A DNA stretch of 64,000 nt from the NCBI GenBank assembly GCA_946800325.1, contig OX326958.1:73467264-73531263 (forward strand), written 5' to 3'. Origin of the DNA: Luzula sylvatica (Eukaryota > Streptophyta > Magnoliopsida > Poales > Juncaceae). The notes under the pieces are model-generated. The model searched no databases. It was given only the letters and a program-made list of their open reading frames with translations, and was not told where the DNA came from. Of this stretch, positions 10,510-22,449 are shown in pieces. Position 1 is the stretch's first letter; every line of letters starts with the position of its first letter. The position numbers and the translations under genes are program-made.

Positions 10510-12370
10510 ATAAAGATTATTCATAAGAAAAACTAACAAACATGAAACGAAATGAATTTAAAAAGATGAGAGATTACTTTAGCCTTTTTTTAATTATTTT
10601 TTTATTTTGTACACTGAATCTATGATTATTGGCGTATGATACAAGGTTGAACGGCCTTTTAGTTCATGTGCCAAGCTTTGATTCACATCGGCTAGAAATT
10701 AACAAAATATTTGTCAACGAAAGGAAAAGGAATTGCACATGCTCCTCAATTATGCATGCACTTGGATTTTCTCTCTTCTATTTGGGTTCTCCCTTTTTTT
10801 CTGTTCCTTTAACTCTTCTTTTATATATTTTTATGAGTATGGATGTATGTTCGTTATAATTCTTCTTTACAATTTTTATTAAGTGACTTGAATGAATTAA
10901 AATATTAAAAGTTAAGTTGTTAATTCATTTTGTGAGGGGAAAGATATATTCAACATTTCTTATTTTTAATTAAAAAATATTAGATATAGTCATAAATTCT
11001 TACTCAGGAGTCTTGTATTAATATGTTAAATTTGTACGATTTAATTTGTTTGCCCTATCATCTTGAGATATAGGGGAGATATACATCATTATTTTTATTT
11101 TTTATTTTAAGAAGCCCCCCTACTTTATTTTCTTTTCCATCCCATGAGAGTTCAATCATAGGAATCCGTCCAAATTAATCCAAATTAAAAAGATGCCATC
11201 ATTGCATCACTCATTAGCTTCTTCCTTTCTCACGATGACACTTGATATGCACAATTGTACCACCAATCATTTCTGTGATTAAATTTGTTCATTTAGCGAA
11301 ATGGACCACCTTTACAGGAAATTGCCTAGTAATTAAGATGCTTACTATATATGCTTGAACAAAGCATTATGAATAAGCAACTTGTTGAAATTGAATTAAA
11401 GATAAATCGGTCATACTCATATCCCCACGTATCTGGTCTAGATACTACAATATTACTATTGACAATGTTAGAAAAGAAAAAGATAACATGCATGATTAGG
11501 GCACTGTTGTAGTAAACCACATGCAACGAGTAATATACCGTTTATATGTATATGATATGATTATATAATATATAATTATAGCATATTTTCCATAACTTGA
11601 CCCAGTATAGTAGGTAGACAATATTGTCGTATTAGTACGGTTAAGGGCTTCAATTAATTCCATTAATTAGGTTATGTTATGGTCAAAGTTTACGATTTGC
11701 CAAAAGAATAAATAAGTATGGACGGTTAGTTAACAAACGATGCAATTTTGGACGGTTAGTTAAGAAATCTAATCATGCATATAGTTAGTTGTTAGTTAAA
11801 AAACATTCAATTTGACACAAAAATAAAAATAAAAAACCATAAAATTAGTTGATGGTAGTGCCAGGGTGCATGTGCTTCTATTCTGACCTTGACCCAGGTC
11901 TTGAATATAAAATAATATATGAATATATATAGGTACTCATCATCATTATGATTATGATTATTTCCCACCTGCTACTAATTAATTATACATGAGTGAAGAT
12001 TTGGCCGCGATATAGATAGATACTGCTATTAACTATGATTTCATATATTATTATTAATACTTTTTTAGAACATGCTATACGTAGACACTACATTACTTAT
12101 TGTCTAAGTTACGTTTCCCCCTTTTATTTCATTTTGATAACTATAAATTACCAATCTAAATTGATCATCTCGTTATTCAGGAATAAACAACAATAATAAT
12201 CCACATAATTTTATTTTAACCTCCAACCCCAAAACAAACCCTCGAACTTCACCACCATACAGAATCAAAATTCAAAAGCACTAAACAAAGCAAAATTGCA
12301 TTAATTAAAATGATCTCTAATCATACCTAATCATTTGAAAATTCCCCCTTTTTCTAAAGAATCCAAACCC
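10510..12370. other. Intergenic DNA upstream of the ERF gene
   Basis: No gene or clear repeat recognised. The last few hundred bases are the presumed ERF promoter. Confidence 0.3.
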
Positions 12371-12372
12371 TA

Positions 12373-12387
12373 GCTATATATATAAGC
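12373..12387 (+). promoter_or_regulatory. TATA box of the ERF gene
   Basis: ctatatatataagcc, a strong TATA match. Transcription would start about 30 bases downstream, near 12405-12415. This argues against the upstream in-frame ATG at 12410 as start codon and for the ATG at 12452. Confidence 0.55.
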
Positions 12388-12451
12388 CTTGATCACCGAA
12401 CTAACTTTCATGCAAACAACTCCCTCCTCTCTTCTTTTTCAAACACACAAC

Positions 12452-13281
12452 ATGGATTTCTCCTACTTCTTTTCATCATCGTCTTCCTCTTCCGACTCGA
12501 AGAAGTCGAAGCGTCGCAGTCAACCGCAGCAACAGGACAAAAATGCAGGTTTGTTAGTTACTCCCTCAACAAAGCTAGCTAGTCACTTTCCCTTGTAATT
12601 ATTCTGATTTGATTTTGTATATATGAACATAACATGGTAATTGACAAGTAGTAATTAATCGTGACAGGTAGTAATCCTAATCCTACAAAGTACCTCGGTG
12701 TCAGGCGCAGACCTTGGGGCCGCTATGCAGCTGAGATAAGAGACCCCGCTACAAAAGAGCGTCATTGGCTCGGTACCTTCGACACAGCCGAAGAGGCTGC
12801 CGTTGCCTATGACCGTGCGGCCCGCTCCCTCCGTGGATCGCGTGCACGCACCAACTTCGCATACCCGGACCTTCCTCCCGGCTCTTCTGTTACCCCTTTC
12901 CTCTCCCCTGACCTTCCTTCACCGTACTATTCATCTCATCCAACGCAAACCAACTTACCACAAGAAGAGCCACAGGAGGTGATGGACCCTGTAGCAGCCA
13001 TTGCACAAGCTCAAGTGAACCCGCACATGAACAACGATAACCAGTACCAGTTTCAGCAATATCAATACCAGAATGAAGATATGGGTGCGTATCAGGAGAA
13101 CTCTACGTGGTGCGATGCAGGCGAGTTTGACGCATATCAAAACTCATCGCCTTCGCAACACGGGATGTTTTTTGACGAAGGCTATGTGCACAGCCCTCTC
13201 TTCGGGCCAATGCCTACTGTCGACGATGCGACCATGGATGGTTTTCAGCTTGGCGGTTCCTCTTCTTCCTTCTTCTTCTGA
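12452..13281 (+). CDS. LEP: AP2/ERF transcription factor, LEAFY PETIOLE/PUCHI type
   Basis: Exons 12452-12548 and 12668-13281 give 236 residues. A Ser-rich start is followed by a basic KKSKRR patch. The single AP2 domain spans about residues 40-98 with [38 protein letters not shown] and GSRARTNF. The Ala and Asp of the [14 protein letters not shown] region are those of the ERF (GCC-box) subfamily rather than DREB. The flanking [16 protein letters not shown] and the C-terminal [11 protein letters not shown] match the clade of Arabidopsis LEP and PUCHI (rice FRIZZY PANICLE is related), regulators of leaf, lateral-organ and meristem identity. The tail ends in a Ser/Phe run. Start choice follows the TATA position. 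ERF class is certain; the clade is likely; exact orthology is open. Confidence 0.85.
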
Positions 13282-13693
13282 GGATTTTAAGAGCATGGGA
13301 GGCTAAGATCTTTCTTGCTTTGTTTTGATTTATCTTACTTGTTTATCTTTTTTCTTTTATTAATGGCGCCCGCCGTGGACTGCGGTGTGGTGGGTTTTTG
13401 GGATATGATCTGCATGTAAAATGGATGTTCAAATCAAAACGTAATTGTAAATCACTAAGTCGGCAGGCTTTCTGCTGGCGCTGAAATAGTATCTCAATTG
13501 TTAGAATTAACTCATTGTCTTCTTTATTGGTGTTATTCTTGGGATTTAAAATTTGATTTGTGCTGATTTATGAGACAAAAGTTGGGGGATATTTTTTGGG
13601 AGATGAATATCAAGATACCTGCTTTTTATTTTTCTCATTATAAGTTTCTTCGTGGGATTATATATTCAGCCCCCATAACATAAAAAATAGCCT
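13282..13693. other. 3' UTR and downstream DNA of the ERF gene
   Basis: T-rich presumed 3' UTR. Nothing else recognised. Confidence 0.35.
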
Positions 13694-13881
13694 CTGGCAA
13701 ATGATAGTCAGGTGGATTGATTAGTATTTGTAATTGATTCGATTAACGATTTAATTTACCGTTTAATTGAATTGACACGTCAATTAATATGTATTAATAT
13801 AATTTATTAACGTGTCAATTAACAATTAATTGAGTTCATTAGATGGACTAATCAACCCATATAATCATTTATTGCCACCTG
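13694..13881. repeat. Foldback element, about 190 bp
   Basis: Two arms of roughly 90 bases are inverted copies: left ctggcaaatgatag ... gattgattagt ... gacacgtcaattaat; right attaacgtgtcaat ... gactaatcaaccc ... ttgccacct. Non-coding, MITE-sized. TSD not evident. Confidence 0.6.
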
Positions 13882-14029
13882 ATCAAGGGCCTTGGGATGA
13901 GTTTGGGGGACCAAGTACATTTTCTCTTTCTCCAAGTATATTCGGGCATCGTCTAATATAACTTTCACCTGTAAATTTAAGTAGCCGTTTCGATACTTTT
14001 AAACTTCATATTTATACATTTATAATTCC

Positions 14030-14670
14030 TATTTATAACTTTTTACAACAAAAAAATATATAAATTACAACAGAGTTCTATTTTATCCATAGTATAGAAA
14101 AAGACAAAAATATTTAGGTAATTGTTTTTAAACAAGTCACCTTCGTATTTATACATTTTTACAAAGAAAAAATTATAAATAACAACATATCATTTTCATA
14201 TCATTGAAAAGGTACAAATAATAGTAAAAAATATTAATAACAACATATATTTAATCTATAGTATACTAAAAAAATATAAATAACAAAAAATCTTTAGTAC
14301 CATATATAGAAAAAATAGAAAAAAGTATAAATAATAATACAAAAATATAAATAAACAACAGATCATTAATTCATAATATAAAAAGTATAGTAAAAATGTA
14401 TAAAATAACAACATATTTTTATTCCCAAGTATAGAAAAATATATAAATCATAGTGAAAAAAATATAAAAAATGTATAGTACAAAGATATTAATAACTGTA
14501 AAAAAGTATAGTAAGGATGTATAAATAATAACATATATATAATCCACAAAATATAAAAAAGAATAAAATAACATAGAAAGATTAAATAATTATAAAAACA
14601 ATATAAATAACAATGTATTTTTTATTCACATAGTGTAGAAAAAGGTATAAAATACATATAAATTTTTTAT
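14030..14670. repeat. Degenerate AT-rich tandem repeat
   Basis: Loose repetition of aaaagtataaataacaacatat with period near 25-60 bases. Non-coding. Confidence 0.5.
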
Positions 14671-14689
14671 AAGAGAAGGTAGAGCGAGC

Positions 14690-14800
14690 GTGTGGCAAAA
14701 AGACACCAGACAACGGACAGTGGACAATTCCGGGATGCATCTGGAGTGAAATTCTCCGTGGAATGGGCAACATATGACTATTTGAAATGCATTTCAGCGA
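14690..14800 (+). repeat. Dispersed repeat, copy 1 (inverted partner at 29.4 kb)
   Basis: caccagacaacggacagtgg ... gacaattccgggatgcat ... gaaattctccg ... gggcaaca closely parallels the reverse complement of 29405-29495 (cgccagacgaagatagtgg ... gacaatttcggaatg ... gggcaacagacg). Probably a transposon end. Confidence 0.5.
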
Positions 14801-15261
14801 AGTACAAAATTATGGACAAGAACGTTATTTGTTCCTCATCTCCCCTCTTTATTTCTTATTTATTTTTGGAGCACTCTATAATCTCATAATTTACGATCAC
14901 TTTGTAATCTCCTGATTTACAACATATAAAATAATTCATCTTTATAATTTATCATGTAGGTATTACATGCACAACCTTTCAAAACTCCTTACACACCGAT
15001 TCTTATCTACACATTGTTCATTATCCACACATTAATTAATTTATTACATAATATAAATAAAAAACAATAATTTTGATAATTATTGCTATTTTTTATTAAC
15101 CCCCTTCACTTTTAGACAATTTCTTCTATCACTTCATCAAGATGATTTTAATTATTAAATTATTGTATGTCACAAAAATTAAACATTTAATTAATCATCA
15201 ATTTTTGTTTAAGGATAATGGAGTGTTACCAATTCTTGCATTTATCTATTAATATGTATAA

Positions 15262-15970
15262 GGGGAATTCTTCAAAAAACGCCTAACTTTTCTACAAATT
15301 TTGAAAAATCTCTTTCCTTTTTAGAAAACCTCCTATCTTTTTTAGATTCTCCCAAAAACCCCTATATTTTTTGTTTCTTCCAAAACCCCCCCCCTAACTT
15401 TTTTAGATTCCCTAAAAAAATCCCTATCTTTTTGTTATATTTTAAAATATGACCATTATACCCCCATAATTTTATTTTATAAATCTCTATAATTTAATAA
15501 TAATAAATATATATTAAACTATTATAAAAAAATAAATAATACATAATATTAAAATATTATAATAAATAATACATTGATATTAAAATGTCATTTTCAACAA
15601 TTATTAGTATTTTAATATCTATGTATTCTTTATTATAATATTTCAATATCTATGTATTATTTGTAATAATATTTTAATATTTATTTATTATTTATTATAA
15701 TATTTTAATATCTATGTATTATTTATTTTTTGTATTTTAATATATAATTATTATTTATTAAATTATGGATATTTATCAAATAAAATTATGGGAAAGGATA
15801 TAATGGTAATCTTCAAAATCATAACAAAAAAGATAGAGGGGTTTTTGAGGGAATCTAAAAATGTTAGGGAGTTTTGGAGGAAACCACACATATAGGGGAT
15901 TTTTTAGGAAATTAAAAAAGGTGGGGTTTTTTCATGATTTCCAAAAAAGTTAGGGGGTTTTTGAAGAACA
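15262..15970. mobile_element. 709-bp MITE with 8-bp target-site duplication
   Basis: The ends are inverted copies: left TTCTTCAAAAAACGCCTAAC, right (reverse complement) TTCTTCAAAAACCCCCTAAC, and the similarity runs through about 170 bases per arm. ATGTATAA occurs exactly at both flanks (15254-15261 and 15971-15978). The interior is AT-rich and has no ORF. An 8-bp TSD suggests a hAT-type non-autonomous element. One-sided related sequence occurs at about 31440-31620. Confidence 0.8.
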
Positions 15971-15978
15971 ATGTATAA

Positions 15979-17100
15979 TCCAACGGGTCTATCACTACAA
16001 TAAATTAAGGTAACATGGACATCCAAGATTGCATGCAATACTCCTTAAAACCGTCCTTAAAAAAGTAACATGGACGTTTGGCCGTAGGCAATATTCTGTC
16101 AGCAATTCCTCGATCGTTGTATTGTCATTTTTTTGTCAATGAGTTAGTGTCTATGATCGGGAAAAGCCTTAGGAAGAAATATGGGTATTGTGGACGGCCG
16201 GGAGAACCGCCACCACAAAGTTTCCCTTTGCCAACGACTGTAATAAAATGTCGATAAGACGCCACATAAATATATTTAAATCATGTCCATAAGTTGTTTT
16301 TATGAGACGATAGTTCTTTCTTCAGCAAGAAACAAATTGTTGGACATTTTAATTCGCACATGTTGCCATTAGTTGCCACATAACCAAAATAGGTCGCGCC
16401 TTCCATATATTATCATTCATGTTAAAACTACCATCACAATACATACAAAAGGTCGCGCCTTCCATTTTGCACTCCATATGTTTTTTAACGTTATATTTTT
16501 AAACTACTTCTTTTTATCTATTGAACATGCAAACCCTCAAAATATATTCTATTGTAATTTTGAAAATACTATATTAATTATCTCAAATACTACATTATTT
16601 ATCATAAATTTTCAAAATATATCCCAAATATTATGTTGATTAGTTTACATACATTAGATTGTACTAACTTATTATAAAATAATACCCTAAATACAATATT
16701 TAAATTGTAAAATGATACCCTAAATTATAAATAATTAATACTAAAGTTATCCTACATACTATATCTAGCTTTCTAAATTATAACATGAAATTATTATCCT
16801 AAATTTCATCCAAAGCTCTAATTTAACCTAAATTATCACTCTAAAATGTGCCTAATTTACACTTACTTACTTAATTTATTATCCTAAATTATTACCCTCA
16901 ATTGAATCTAAATACACTCACTTATCTAAATTGTTACTGTAAATAGAACCTAAATTACATTCATTTATCATTGTTGTCTTTAAATGTAAACTCTAAAACT
17001 ATAATAATTTGTTCAAAAAATATATATGGTTACCTTGGTTGCAAGGAAAATTAGAGTGTTTTCTCAAAAGTTTCTTCAAGTAGCCTCCAAACACTCTCCG
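15979..17100. other. AT-rich intergenic DNA
   Basis: No gene seen. CACTACAA at 15993-16000 followed by ggtaacatggacatcc and a later ggacgtttggcc resembles one end of a CACTA transposon, but no partner end was found. Confidence 0.25.
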
Positions 17101-17159
17101 AGTAGACGAAAATGAGAAGAAAAAAAAGGGGCAAAAATCGTGCTTCCAAACACTCACTC

Positions 17160-17240
17160 GTGTGCAAGAAGAAGAAGAAGAAGAAAAGGGGAAAGGGGAA
17201 AGGGGAAAGGGGAAGAAGAAAGAAAAAACACGGAAGAAAT
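17160..17240 (+). repeat. Polypurine tract with perfect G-quadruplex motif
   Basis: A GAA/GGGGAAA tract. GGGG occurs four times separated by AAA exactly, at 17188-17212, a textbook intramolecular G4 sequence. The small ORFs across it are composed of Lys/Glu/Gly runs and are not credible genes. Confidence 0.7.
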
Positions 17241-17699
17241 GGGCGGAATTTTCTCAGATCTGGGGCGGGCCTCAAATCTCGTCGAATATTAACTTTTTCA
17301 GAACTGAGACGCCGCGTCGTGTCAAGGGCGGAGTTTCATATACCGTCATACGAGGTTTTAGATCCCGCTCTCTCCCTCCTCTATTTTTTTTATTCCTTCA
17401 ATTAATCTTTAATTAACATTGAACTGAGTTGGTTTGTATTATTAATTTTTTAGCGGTTTTGCTCGCCTATTTGGACAGTGACAGGTTCCGAGATCCTGCA
17501 TTTGGTTATTTCCCAAATTAATCCAAAAAGTTGGTTATTATCTAAATAAAATTTAAACAATTGGTTACTTTGAAAACTCGCCTTAATACTTAGGTGTTTG
17601 CTAAGCATTTTTTGTAGGTATTTTCTAGAAATTATTGAAAGCAACATTTTATTAAGATGAAATGATCACCATAACTAGTATATTATTAAATAATTTTTG

Positions 17700-18175
17700 T
17701 AAGATTTAGATTTTTGTAATGAAAATTGTAAATTTATATTATGTTATATTATATTTTATTATATCATAGTATATTATACTATAATATAATGCATATTATT
17801 TATTATTATTATAATTTTATAATAATACAATGTAATTTTATATTATATTATGTCATGTTAAATTAGATATCCACATACTTTTGATTCCATTTGAAATAGA
17901 TTTATAAGTTAAGGACTTATCAGTAGGTATTGTGACTCCAGTATCTAACCAAAGAGATATTGCGATGCCGATCAAGAAAACTATTGTAGCTACCGGAGGA
18001 CGACATGGATTCCGAAATTTATTGATATTCTCCAAACAAGTTACTGTCAATAATTATGTTGGTACTGCAACCATTAACAAAACACGAAATATAATATAAC
18101 ATAATATTATATTATATAACATTATTTACATAATGTTATGTTATATTATATTATATAAATAAAATAATATAAAAG
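17700..18175. repeat. TATTATA-rich arms flanking the petD fragment
   Basis: Both sides of the petD fragment (about 17700-17870 and 18090-18175) are runs of ttatatta/ataacat words, close to inverted copies of each other in composition. Confidence 0.45.
17907..18086 (-). pseudogene. petD: Plastid petD 3' fragment in nuclear DNA (NUPT)
   Basis: One minus-strand frame of 60 codons reads VLLMVAVPT, a stop, then [28 protein letters not shown] and PTDKSLT. This follows the last ~60 residues of cytochrome b6f subunit IV (petD) in order and without gaps, with an internal stop and many substitutions. petD is plastid-encoded, so this is a decayed organelle DNA insertion. It ends at the KSLT of the subunit IV C-terminus and then diverges. 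A transfer through mitochondrial DNA cannot be excluded. Confidence 0.85.
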
Positions 18176-18616
18176 AAAAAAAATTAAACAGAAACTCAAG
18201 TAAATAATGAGACCCACCGGCCCACACACAGTCCAACCAACAAGGTCCACACACAGTCCAGACTTCAGAACTGAGCAAACATATCACATGGCCACACAAA
18301 CGGAATCCAGTTCCCCAAAAAAGGGCCAAGACTTTTTTTTTTTGATAAAAAAAAGGCCAAAGTTCACGATACACAATTTTTTTCTGACCATGCAAGGTCT
18401 AATAAATAAATAAATAAATAAATAAATGAATAACTGGCAGGAACTCCTGGGTAACAGGGACAGAATTGGATCTCGTCGAGTTTGAGGCTCGAGCCCCACC
18501 TTGCATTCCTTGGTTATTTCGACCGATCGAATTTACTAGGAGCCCCGACACAAGAAACTAGCAAAATGTACTTTATAAACATTACAAACACAATGGAAAT
18601 TAATTACGAGGAGGAA

Positions 18617-20959
18617 TTAGCACAAAGCAATTGCCCTCTCAGTTGTAGTAGGTAATTGAATTATACACATGGTTAGATCTTGAGAAGGTGTCAATTCTTG
18701 CGTTTCGGTTGTCGTAGCGATATCAGAAGTACTCTTACTATTATTTGTAACGGACAGAGTTATATTTTGCCCGGAAAGTTGTCCCAGGAATGAGTTGAGC
18801 GCTTCCCTCATCCACTGGTACCGACACAAACCGTATGCATCCATCACTGGTACCTGTTTATTTATAAAAGAATATCTAAGCCGTATAATTTGAAAAAAGA
18901 AAAGATGAATTAAAAGAAAATAATGCTGACCCATCTCCGTTCATGAGTTGATTGCTCGGGCCAGGAATCGAGTTCTTCAGTAACCTGCAAGGCAAATACT
19001 TGGCCTTTGCATGCACCGGTTCGACTGCAATTTATCTCGCTACTCTTGCTCTTAAACACCCATTCTCCTAAACTTTTTTCCTGATAAAACAAAAAAAAAT
19101 GTGAAATCATACATGTGTTCTCTGTAATTAATTTGTTATTTTGTTTAACTAGACAATTTAATCGATGTGAATTAGGCTCAATAACATGTACAACCACGCA
19201 TTTATTTACGACCAGTCTCAAATACCTCACGTATTAATTTGATTACCAAGCTATTTCATCAGCATGTGCAAACGGTTGTAGTTAATTTTATATTTAAGCA
19301 TGCATACCTCAATGAAGCACACAATTAATTAAGGCCGTTCTCATTAATTATATGAAGAAAAAATAAGGTCAACTATTTTTTTTCCTTCTTCAAATTTTTA
19401 AACAACTGTTTATGTAAGCTACATATGAATAAGAAATTAAGGCTAAAGTCAAACACTTTGTTTCCCTTGCAAAATTTAGAATTAATTTAAGTCCTTACTG
19501 AAGCGAAAATTTCACTTTCACTGCATAAAGATTTCAATCATATATGTTTTGAGAAAAAGTTTTTAATCATGTATTTTTAAAGCTTAAAACAAGCATTTAA
19601 GTAGTCACTAATATTGATTAATTACTTCAACCGTAGTTAATTATATATATTTTGAATCCCACAATTATCTTATTCAACAGAATAAAAAATACTACCAAGT
19701 TGTTAATAATAATTTGAAAAACATCAAGTTCTCTTTTGTATATAAAATAATTAGTACATATCATGAGAAATTATTATGTTTATATTATTATTTTCAAGAA
19801 ATAATAAGGGAGATCAAACCCTCATTACTCATACTGGTCTATGTAATATTAATGACCTATATCTTAAGTTTTTATTGGATCTCTTGCTTAATTTCTTCTT
19901 AATTCTTTCTATTAAACTTGAGTCTTAACAGCCTGTAACAGTTAAGTTATAGATATTTAAATAGAGTAACAAAATTAACAGAAATTTCTCACTAAACAAG
20001 GTGATAAACAAAGACATTGTTTTTTTAGTTTACTGATATTTATTCTTATTTTTATCAAATTTTATTTTATTTTATTTGAAAAGTCAACTCTTCATTTCAT
20101 TTTTAGATTTCCAAAGCGGCAGCTGTTTTAAGTCAATATTTTCATCTACAAAAGAGTTGATCATTTTCATTAATTGTAGTTGTACAAATTATGAACAATT
20201 TTAATGCATTTAGTAAGTATCTACATTTTTGTATATGTGAATGACCTAAATCCTTTTGAATAACACAAGTGCCACTTTAATAAAAGAATAAAATAATTTA
20301 TATATAATGTAAATCAAGATATACTTTCATCACTTCCCATTCCTAATTAAGGGTTCCTTATAAAACTGCAATAAAATATTGTTTTGTTTTGGTACTAGAA
20401 AAAAAAATTAGTTAAAGAGAGATTATTACATTAATAATTCCTTTTATGCCGGCTTCTTCTAAGGTCTCGCGACATGCAGCTTCATAAATAGTCTCATCAT
20501 TCTCCCATCCACCCTGTACATATAAATTTTAATCATTTGTCATTTAATTAAGAAAAATAAAATCTAATATTCTCCTTAGAACTAGAATTTATTTTAATTG
20601 TCCTCGTATACCTTAGGGAAAACAAGGTCGTCTCTATTAGCAGTAGAAATCATAAGTACTTCTAGATTGCAACTCTTTCCTTCCTTTAGCCTATATGGTA
20701 TGCATCTGTAATTTGTAAATATTCGCTCGCATTAGAACAGAAATATAACTCAAATACTTAATTAGTTCAAAAAAAAATCAAATCAAGCTAAGAATTGATT
20801 TTGATCATACAACCAAAACATACAAAATCACAGAGAAGTATCTAATTAAGAACAGAAATATAACGCGCTTAATATTAATAGTTAATACCCTGCAACGAGC
20901 CGATAATTCTGAGCATCGTACCGTTGCCTATGGCGGCCTTCTCTGGCAAGCAAGGCCAT
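18617..20959 (-). CDS. Nudix hydrolase, NUDT12/13/16-like
   Basis: Five exons on the minus strand, 20889-20959, 20612-20705, 20430-20513, 18931-19080 and 18617-18853, join in frame to 211 residues with GT-AG introns; the third intron is 1.35 kb. The protein starts MALLAREGRHRQRYD. The Nudix box occupies residues 56-78 (GGWENDETIYEAACRETLEEAG) with the catalytic REx2-3EE core intact. CIPYRLKEG, DLVFPK, ACKGQVFALQVTEEL, WPEQSTHERRW and CRYQWMREAL match the plant NUDT12/13/16 group rather than NUDT4/18/21. Such enzymes hydrolyse nucleoside diphosphates linked to another moiety; substrate cannot be read from sequence. A C-terminal extension of about 60 Ser/Thr-rich residues follows the catalytic domain. 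A GA-repeat (21265-21292) lies in the putative leader or promoter. Confidence 0.9.
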
Positions 20960-21473
20960 TTTTTTCCAAATAACTTCAATCAAACCTACATAAATTAACA
21001 AAAAAACGCCCATTTAGCTATATTTGTAAAAATAAAAATCGACCCAACTTACCAAAGTAAGCAAATAAGTATTTCAATTTGGAGTTTGTTTCAAGACCTT
21101 TAAGAAGCGAAGGCAGAGAGGAAATGGTACTTCTCAAGCTGATTTAAATCTTGCTTGGTCGTGCTTGCATTTTTTAGCTCCGAATTTAATGCGTGTCAGG
21201 TCAACTCAGCAGCACCGCCCAAACTCCCTATTTCCCAACTCTCTTCGTACTTAAGGAAAGAGAAGGAGAGAGAGAGAGAGAGGGAGAGAGCTTATCCGAG
21301 TCCCAAAATGGGAGCGAGAAAGAGGATTTAGATTAGAGGTTGCAAGAAATTTCGCGCGACTAAATCAACTGCTACGACATGGGTGGACTAAATTATAATT
21401 TCTGTTTTGTTTGATTATTGATAAAATAAGCAAAAAAGGAAATTCATTGTTGTATTATTTATGGACAATTATA

Positions 21474-21727
21474 CTTCCCCCCTCCCATTTTCCCCACGAT
21501 TCCCTCGCACTAATTAATTTCATAATTAGCAAAGTGAATTAATAATTAATTCATGGTTACTAAAAATTTAATATGAAATTAAGATCGATACTAATTAATG
21601 ATTAATTCTAAGTATTTCAAAATAAATAATTATGAATTAATCGTTAATCCAAAACACTAATTATTGGATTACAATAATTAATCATGAATTAGTATCGTGA
21701 GAGAATTGTGGGGGAATTTGAGGGGCA
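21474..21727. repeat. MITE-like inverted-repeat element, about 254 bp
   Basis: The left end ccccctcccattttccccac and the reverse-complemented right end cccctcaaattcccccac begin inverted arms of about 45 bases, followed by more loosely inverted ATTAATTA DNA. The TSD is ambiguous. It lies upstream of the Nudix gene. Confidence 0.55.
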
Positions 21728-22290
21728 TGATATATGGCCACGTTATTTATATACCAAGCTGAGTTTCTGCTCATATCCTGACACGCGTTTGATTTTCTGT
21801 GACATCCTTTATACCAAGCTTAGGCATTTACTCGGCTACTCACGTTAAGATTATTTATGTTAAATTATGTACCAAAAATATTCAATTATTATTGACATAT
21901 ATATATTATAAAAATATACATAATTTGTGTAGGACTATATGCATGTTATATTAAATAAATTATTATTATTATCTCAAATTCGAAAAAAAAATACCCGGGA
22001 CGAGATCTAAGATCCCAAAGAAGTGACTCTGAAAATATTTGCAAAAAATGTGTTATTTAGAATATTTAAAAAATGGGTAGTTTTGTGTTAAATTCTTTTT
22101 AAAATATATTTTGAATACTTTTCTAATTAAATTTATTGTTTTTATTATACAAACAATAATTTATTTTTTATTTAAACATGACATAAATAAGTAATTGAAC
22201 ATTTTTTCACATGATCTTATTCATTTGGATATAATTTGAAAAAAATTATCCCATTAAACCACCCTTAAAAGATATACATATTTGACTGAG
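21728..22290. other. AT-rich intergenic DNA
   Basis: No gene recognised. Confidence 0.3.
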
Positions 22291-22295
22291 TGTTT

Positions 22296-22449
22296 GCCAA
22301 TGACCTCATATCTCAGTTGGTTTAGTATTTGACACAATAAAATCACATGTTGTAGATATTATGAGTTCGAATCTCATCGACATTATAGAGAAACATATAC
22401 GTATCAATAGCGACAAGCAATCGATTGTTGGGTGTCATTAAAAAAAAAT
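22296..22449 (+). mobile_element. tRNA-derived SINE, copy B
   Basis: Box A TATCTCAGTTGG (22309-22320) and box B GAGTTCGAATCTC (22363-22375) have tRNA-like spacing. The segment from catgttgtag to ctcatcgacat matches copy A at 5.3 kb. It ends in an A run at 22440-22448. Possible flanking repeat atacatattt / atacacatattt. Confidence 0.65.

Noticed and set aside
12410..12451. Upstream in-frame ATG of the ERF gene
   Set aside because: It sits about where transcription should begin given the TATA box at 12373, so the ATG at 12452 is preferred.
15993..16100. CACTA transposon end (CACTACAA...)
   Set aside because: Only one possible end; no partner terminus, TSD or transposase seen.
17112..17416. 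Overlapping ORFs of Lys/Glu/Gly or Pro/Phe runs
   Set aside because: They are translations of the polypurine tract; no start context or domain.
18400..18500. SINE-like segment near a taaa repeat
   Set aside because: A B-box-like gctcgagcc is present, but there is no A box at proper spacing and no flanking duplication.
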